From NCBI GenBank assembly GCA_947489175.1, contig CANLED010000015.1, positions 1-16,285 of the forward strand: a DNA stretch of 16,285 bases, given 5' to 3'. Shown here one piece after another: positions 14,234 through 16,285 of this stretch. Within the stretch, counting starts at the first letter, position 1, and each line of letters begins with the position of its first letter. The notes under the pieces are model-generated. The model saw nothing but the letters and a program-made list of their open reading frames with translations, was not told the origin of the DNA and ran no database searches. This DNA is from Chitinophagaceae bacterium (GTDB taxonomy: Bacteria > Bacteroidota > Bacteroidia > Chitinophagales > Chitinophagaceae). The translations under genes and the position numbers were made by a program.

Positions 14234-15334
14234 ATGCTTAAGATTTTTCTTTCTATATTTTTATTTTCAGCATGTTTGCTGATGCAAGAAAAGAGCATTG
14301 CACAAGGATGCGTGGCTATTAGAGGATTGGGGGGCTCATCGTGTATGAATGCCAATGAAGCGCCTGATTCAATATCTTGGACGTTGACAATCAATTCAAG
14401 ATATTTCAAGTCGTACAAACATTTTGTTGGTATTGTAGAGCAAAAGGAGCGGGTAGAAAATCAAACAGAAGTAATCAACCACAATTTCAGCACAGACTTT
14501 TTTATACAAAAAAACATCAGTAAAAGGGTTTCATTGGGCTTCAATATCCCCTTGGTAAGCAATGCCCGTTCCTCATTGTATGAGCATGCGGGAAATGCAG
14601 CAGGACCAGCTTCAAGGAAATCAACGCATTCTTTTGGCTTGGGTGATATGCGTTTTGCTGCTTATGCTTGGTTGCGTGATCCAGGTAACATGCCTAGGTG
14701 GAATGCTCAGGTGGGACTAGGTTTGAAGCTTGCAACAGGAGACTATCAGTACACAGATTATTTCTACAGGAACGATACAACAAAAACATTGGGACCAATA
14801 GACCAGTCTATCCAATTGGGAGATGGAGGAACTGGGATGACTTTTGAGCTGAATTCTTTTTATGCTTTCTCACATAAGGTATCAGCTTATGGTGGTGTGT
14901 ATTATCTTTCTAATCCACGTGAGCAGAATGGAGTGTCTACTGCAAGAGGCGGCACCGTTTCAGCCACAAGCATTGCTTATGGCAGCAATGTGATGAGTGT
15001 TCCAGATCAGTATATGTATCGCTTTGGGTTGAGTTACATGAGCGAGCAGTTTACAGCAAACCTTGGCATTAGAAAAGATGGCATTCCTGCTGAAGATTTG
15101 ATTGGAGGAAGCAATGGATTTAGGCGTCCGGGTTATGTGGTAGCCGTAGAGCCTGGAATAAGTTATAAAGTCAAATCTTCAACATTTTTCATCAACTTGC
15201 CTTTTTCTGTTCAACGCAACAGAACACAAAGTGTGCCAGATAAAATAAGGTCACAGAAAACAGGTGTCTATTTTAAGGGCGACGCTGCTTTTGCTGATTA
15301 TCTGGTAAATGTAGGTATGGTTGTAAAACTTTAG
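14234..15334 (+). CDS. Uncharacterised outer-membrane beta-barrel candidate
   Basis: A 366-residue protein that I do not recognise by a named family. It begins with a signal peptide (hydrophobic residues about 3-16, SIAQ cleavage site near residue 23). The mature protein opens with GCVAIRGLGGSSC (C26 and C37), a cysteine pair that might form a disulfide in the oxidising periplasm. It is otherwise rich in aromatic and glycine residues and in short alternating strands (FSLGFNIPLVSN, AQVGLGLKLATGDY, VSAYGGVYYLSNP, MYRFGLSYMSEQF, TFFINLPFSVQRN) typical of outer-membrane barrels; it ends in ...VGMVVKL. A transport or anchor role is a guess. It has its own -7 element at 14207 and a strong hairpin 16-90 bases after its stop, so it is probably a single-gene transcript. 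Confidence 0.72.
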   Translation: MLKIFLSIFLFSACLLMQEKSIAQGCVAIRGLGGSSCMNANEAPDSISWTLTINSRYFKSYKHFVGIVEQKERVENQTEVINHNFSTDFFIQKNISKRVSLGFNIPLVSNARSSLYEHAGNAAGPASRKSTHSFGLGDMRFAAYAWLRDPGNMPRWNAQVGLGLKLATGDYQYTDYFYRNDTTKTLGPIDQSIQLGDGGTGMTFELNSFYAFSHKVSAYGGVYYLSNPREQNGVSTARGGTVSATSIAYGSNVMSVPDQYMYRFGLSYMSEQFTANLGIRKDGIPAEDLIGGSNGFRRPGYVVAVEPGISYKVKSSTFFINLPFSVQRNRTQSVPDKIRSQKTGVYFKGDAAFADYLVNVGMVVKL

Positions 15335-15349
15335 GTTGTTAAAAAAATA

Positions 15350-15411
15350 GGGCGAAAGGTGAAAGGTGAGCGGTGAAAGCCAACTACTTTTCACCTTTCG
15401 CTTTTATCTTT
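15350..15411 (+). terminator. Hairpin terminator with U-rich tail
   Basis: GCGAAAGGTGAAA (15352-15364) and TTTCACCTTTCGC (15389-15401) form a perfect 13-bp stem that extends by a few pairs, including G-T wobbles, on each side, around a loop of about 16 bases, followed by TTTTATCTTTT. It lies 15 bases past the stop of the barrel candidate. GGTGAAAGG and GGTGAG words repeat in its left arm, so it may also be a dispersed repeat used as a terminator. Confidence 0.75.
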
Positions 15412-15463
15412 TAGCCAATTTGAACTATCTTCAAAATTGATTGTTCAATTGAATTAAATTATC

Positions 15464-16285
15464 ATGGAAATATCTACGCAGACAACTACATCAACCGCTT
15501 TTAACTTGGGTAACGGTGCAGACATGATTGAACGCTGCCTGCATCAACAAGCGTATTTTAAAACGGGTGAAACCAGGTCTCTAGAGTTCAGGCTGGCACA
15601 ACTAAAAAAGTTGAGAACGGCGGTTGTTAACCATGAACAGGAAATCGTAGATGCCTTATACAAAGATTTGAAAAAGTCTGAATTTGAGTCGTTTGGAACA
15701 GAAATTGGCCAGCTTTTAAAGGAAATAGATCATGCCATCAAAAACCTGAAAAAGTGGGCATCGCCAAAGGCAGTAACAACGCCACTCATGTTTTTCCCAT
15801 CAACCAGCAAGATTTATCAAGATCCGTTGGGTACCGTTCTAATTATCGGTCCATGGAATTATCCTTTTATGTTGGTAATGAGTCCGCTCGTTAACGCCAT
15901 TGCTGGGGGCAATACAGTTGTTTTAAAACCATCTGAGGAAGCAGCACATACTTCAGTACTCATTGAAAAAATCATAACAGCATACTTCGATCCGAAATAT
16001 ATAGCAGTGGTTCAAGGCATTGGCGCAGAAGTAATTCCGGCACTGATAAATGGTTTTCGGTTTGATCATATATTTTTTACGGGAAGTACGTATGTTGGAC
16101 AAAAAATCATGGAGTTGGGGGCCAAGCAGCTCATTCCAGTAACTCTCGAGCTTGGAGGAAAGAGTCCATGTATTGTAGATGCATCTGCCAACTTAGAATA
16201 TACCGCAAAAAAAATAGCATGGAGTAAGTTGATGAATGTGGGGCAGACTTGTGTGGCACCTGATTATTTGCTTGTTCATCACAGC
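15464..16285 (+). CDS. Class 3-type aldehyde dehydrogenase, 3' end outside window
   Basis: The frame is open to the window end (274 codons visible, no stop). IIGPWNYP (N132), TLELGGKSP (E229) and NVGQTCVAP (C263) are the catalytic Asn, general-base Glu and nucleophile Cys of the ALDH superfamily, with the 34-residue Glu-Cys spacing as expected. FRLAQLKKLRTAVV, FTGSTYVGQKI and KWASPKAV are features of class 3 (ALDH3/fatty aldehyde dehydrogenase-like) members. It oxidises medium- or long-chain aldehydes with NAD(P). Family proteins usually begin near MIERCLHQQ; the ATG at 15464 adds a Thr/Ser-rich 20-residue extension, so 15524 is an alternative start. It follows a terminator, so it probably has its own promoter, though no clear -7 element was seen. 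Confidence 0.92.
   Translation, partial: MEISTQTTTSTAFNLGNGADMIERCLHQQAYFKTGETRSLEFRLAQLKKLRTAVVNHEQEIVDALYKDLKKSEFESFGTEIGQLLKEIDHAIKNLKKWASPKAVTTPLMFFPSTSKIYQDPLGTVLIIGPWNYPFMLVMSPLVNAIAGGNTVVLKPSEEAAHTSVLIEKIITAYFDPKYIAVVQGIGAEVIPALINGFRFDHIFFTGSTYVGQKIMELGAKQLIPVTLELGGKSPCIVDASANLEYTAKKIAWSKLMNVGQTCVAPDYLLVHHS

Overview
The window looks like ordinary chromosome from a member of the Bacteroidota, most likely a Chitinophagaceae- or Sphingobacteriia-like lineage. The support is AT-rich DNA, two TAnnTTTG-type -7 promoter elements on the + strand and one on the - strand, few clear Shine-Dalgarno sequences, and gene types typical of the phylum: a Bacteroidota-style LptC lipoprotein, an uncharacterised outer-membrane protein beside coaX, a BNR/Asp-box sortilin-like protein, and a tandem CDGSH protein. 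The lineage is an inference from content; no rRNA or tRNA gene was seen.

Layout: (1) 1-2177, 3' part of a large secreted BNR/sortilin-like beta-propeller protein, whose stop codon sits inside a 35-bp tandem repeat. (2) 2370-5135, a two-gene + strand unit: a membrane-anchored PHP-like metal-dependent hydrolase and a GT39-type membrane glycosyltransferase. (3) 5308-6126, an HSDL2-like short-chain dehydrogenase flanked on both sides by TTTAAAGTTTAAGG-type repeats. (4) 9510-6261 (- strand), a four-gene cluster reading LON-domain protein, coaX, outer-membrane protein, lptC. (5) 9664-11771 (+), meaB, a tandem CDGSH protein and an LpxL/HtrB-like acyltransferase, packed as an operon. (6) 13566-11758 (- strand), tsaB, then an ArsR-type regulator and a double rhodanese-like protein without catalytic cysteines. 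(7) 13691-15334 (+), ridA and an uncharacterised outer-membrane beta-barrel candidate, ended by a strong hairpin. (8) 15464 to the edge, the 5' two thirds of a class 3 type aldehyde dehydrogenase.

Most genes are housekeeping or envelope functions: CoA synthesis, t6A tRNA modification, reactive enamine removal, LPS export, lipid acylation and B12-enzyme maintenance. No CRISPR array, insertion sequence, phage gene or recognisable defence or biosynthetic system was found. The most distinctive non-coding feature is a set of simple-worded intergenic repeats (three sequence families), several of which touch or overlap stop codons. The most unusual genes are the cysteine-poor ArsR/rhodanese pair, a CoaX with an altered DxGT-type motif, the PHP/GT39 pair and the uncharacterised outer-membrane protein with an N-terminal cysteine pair.
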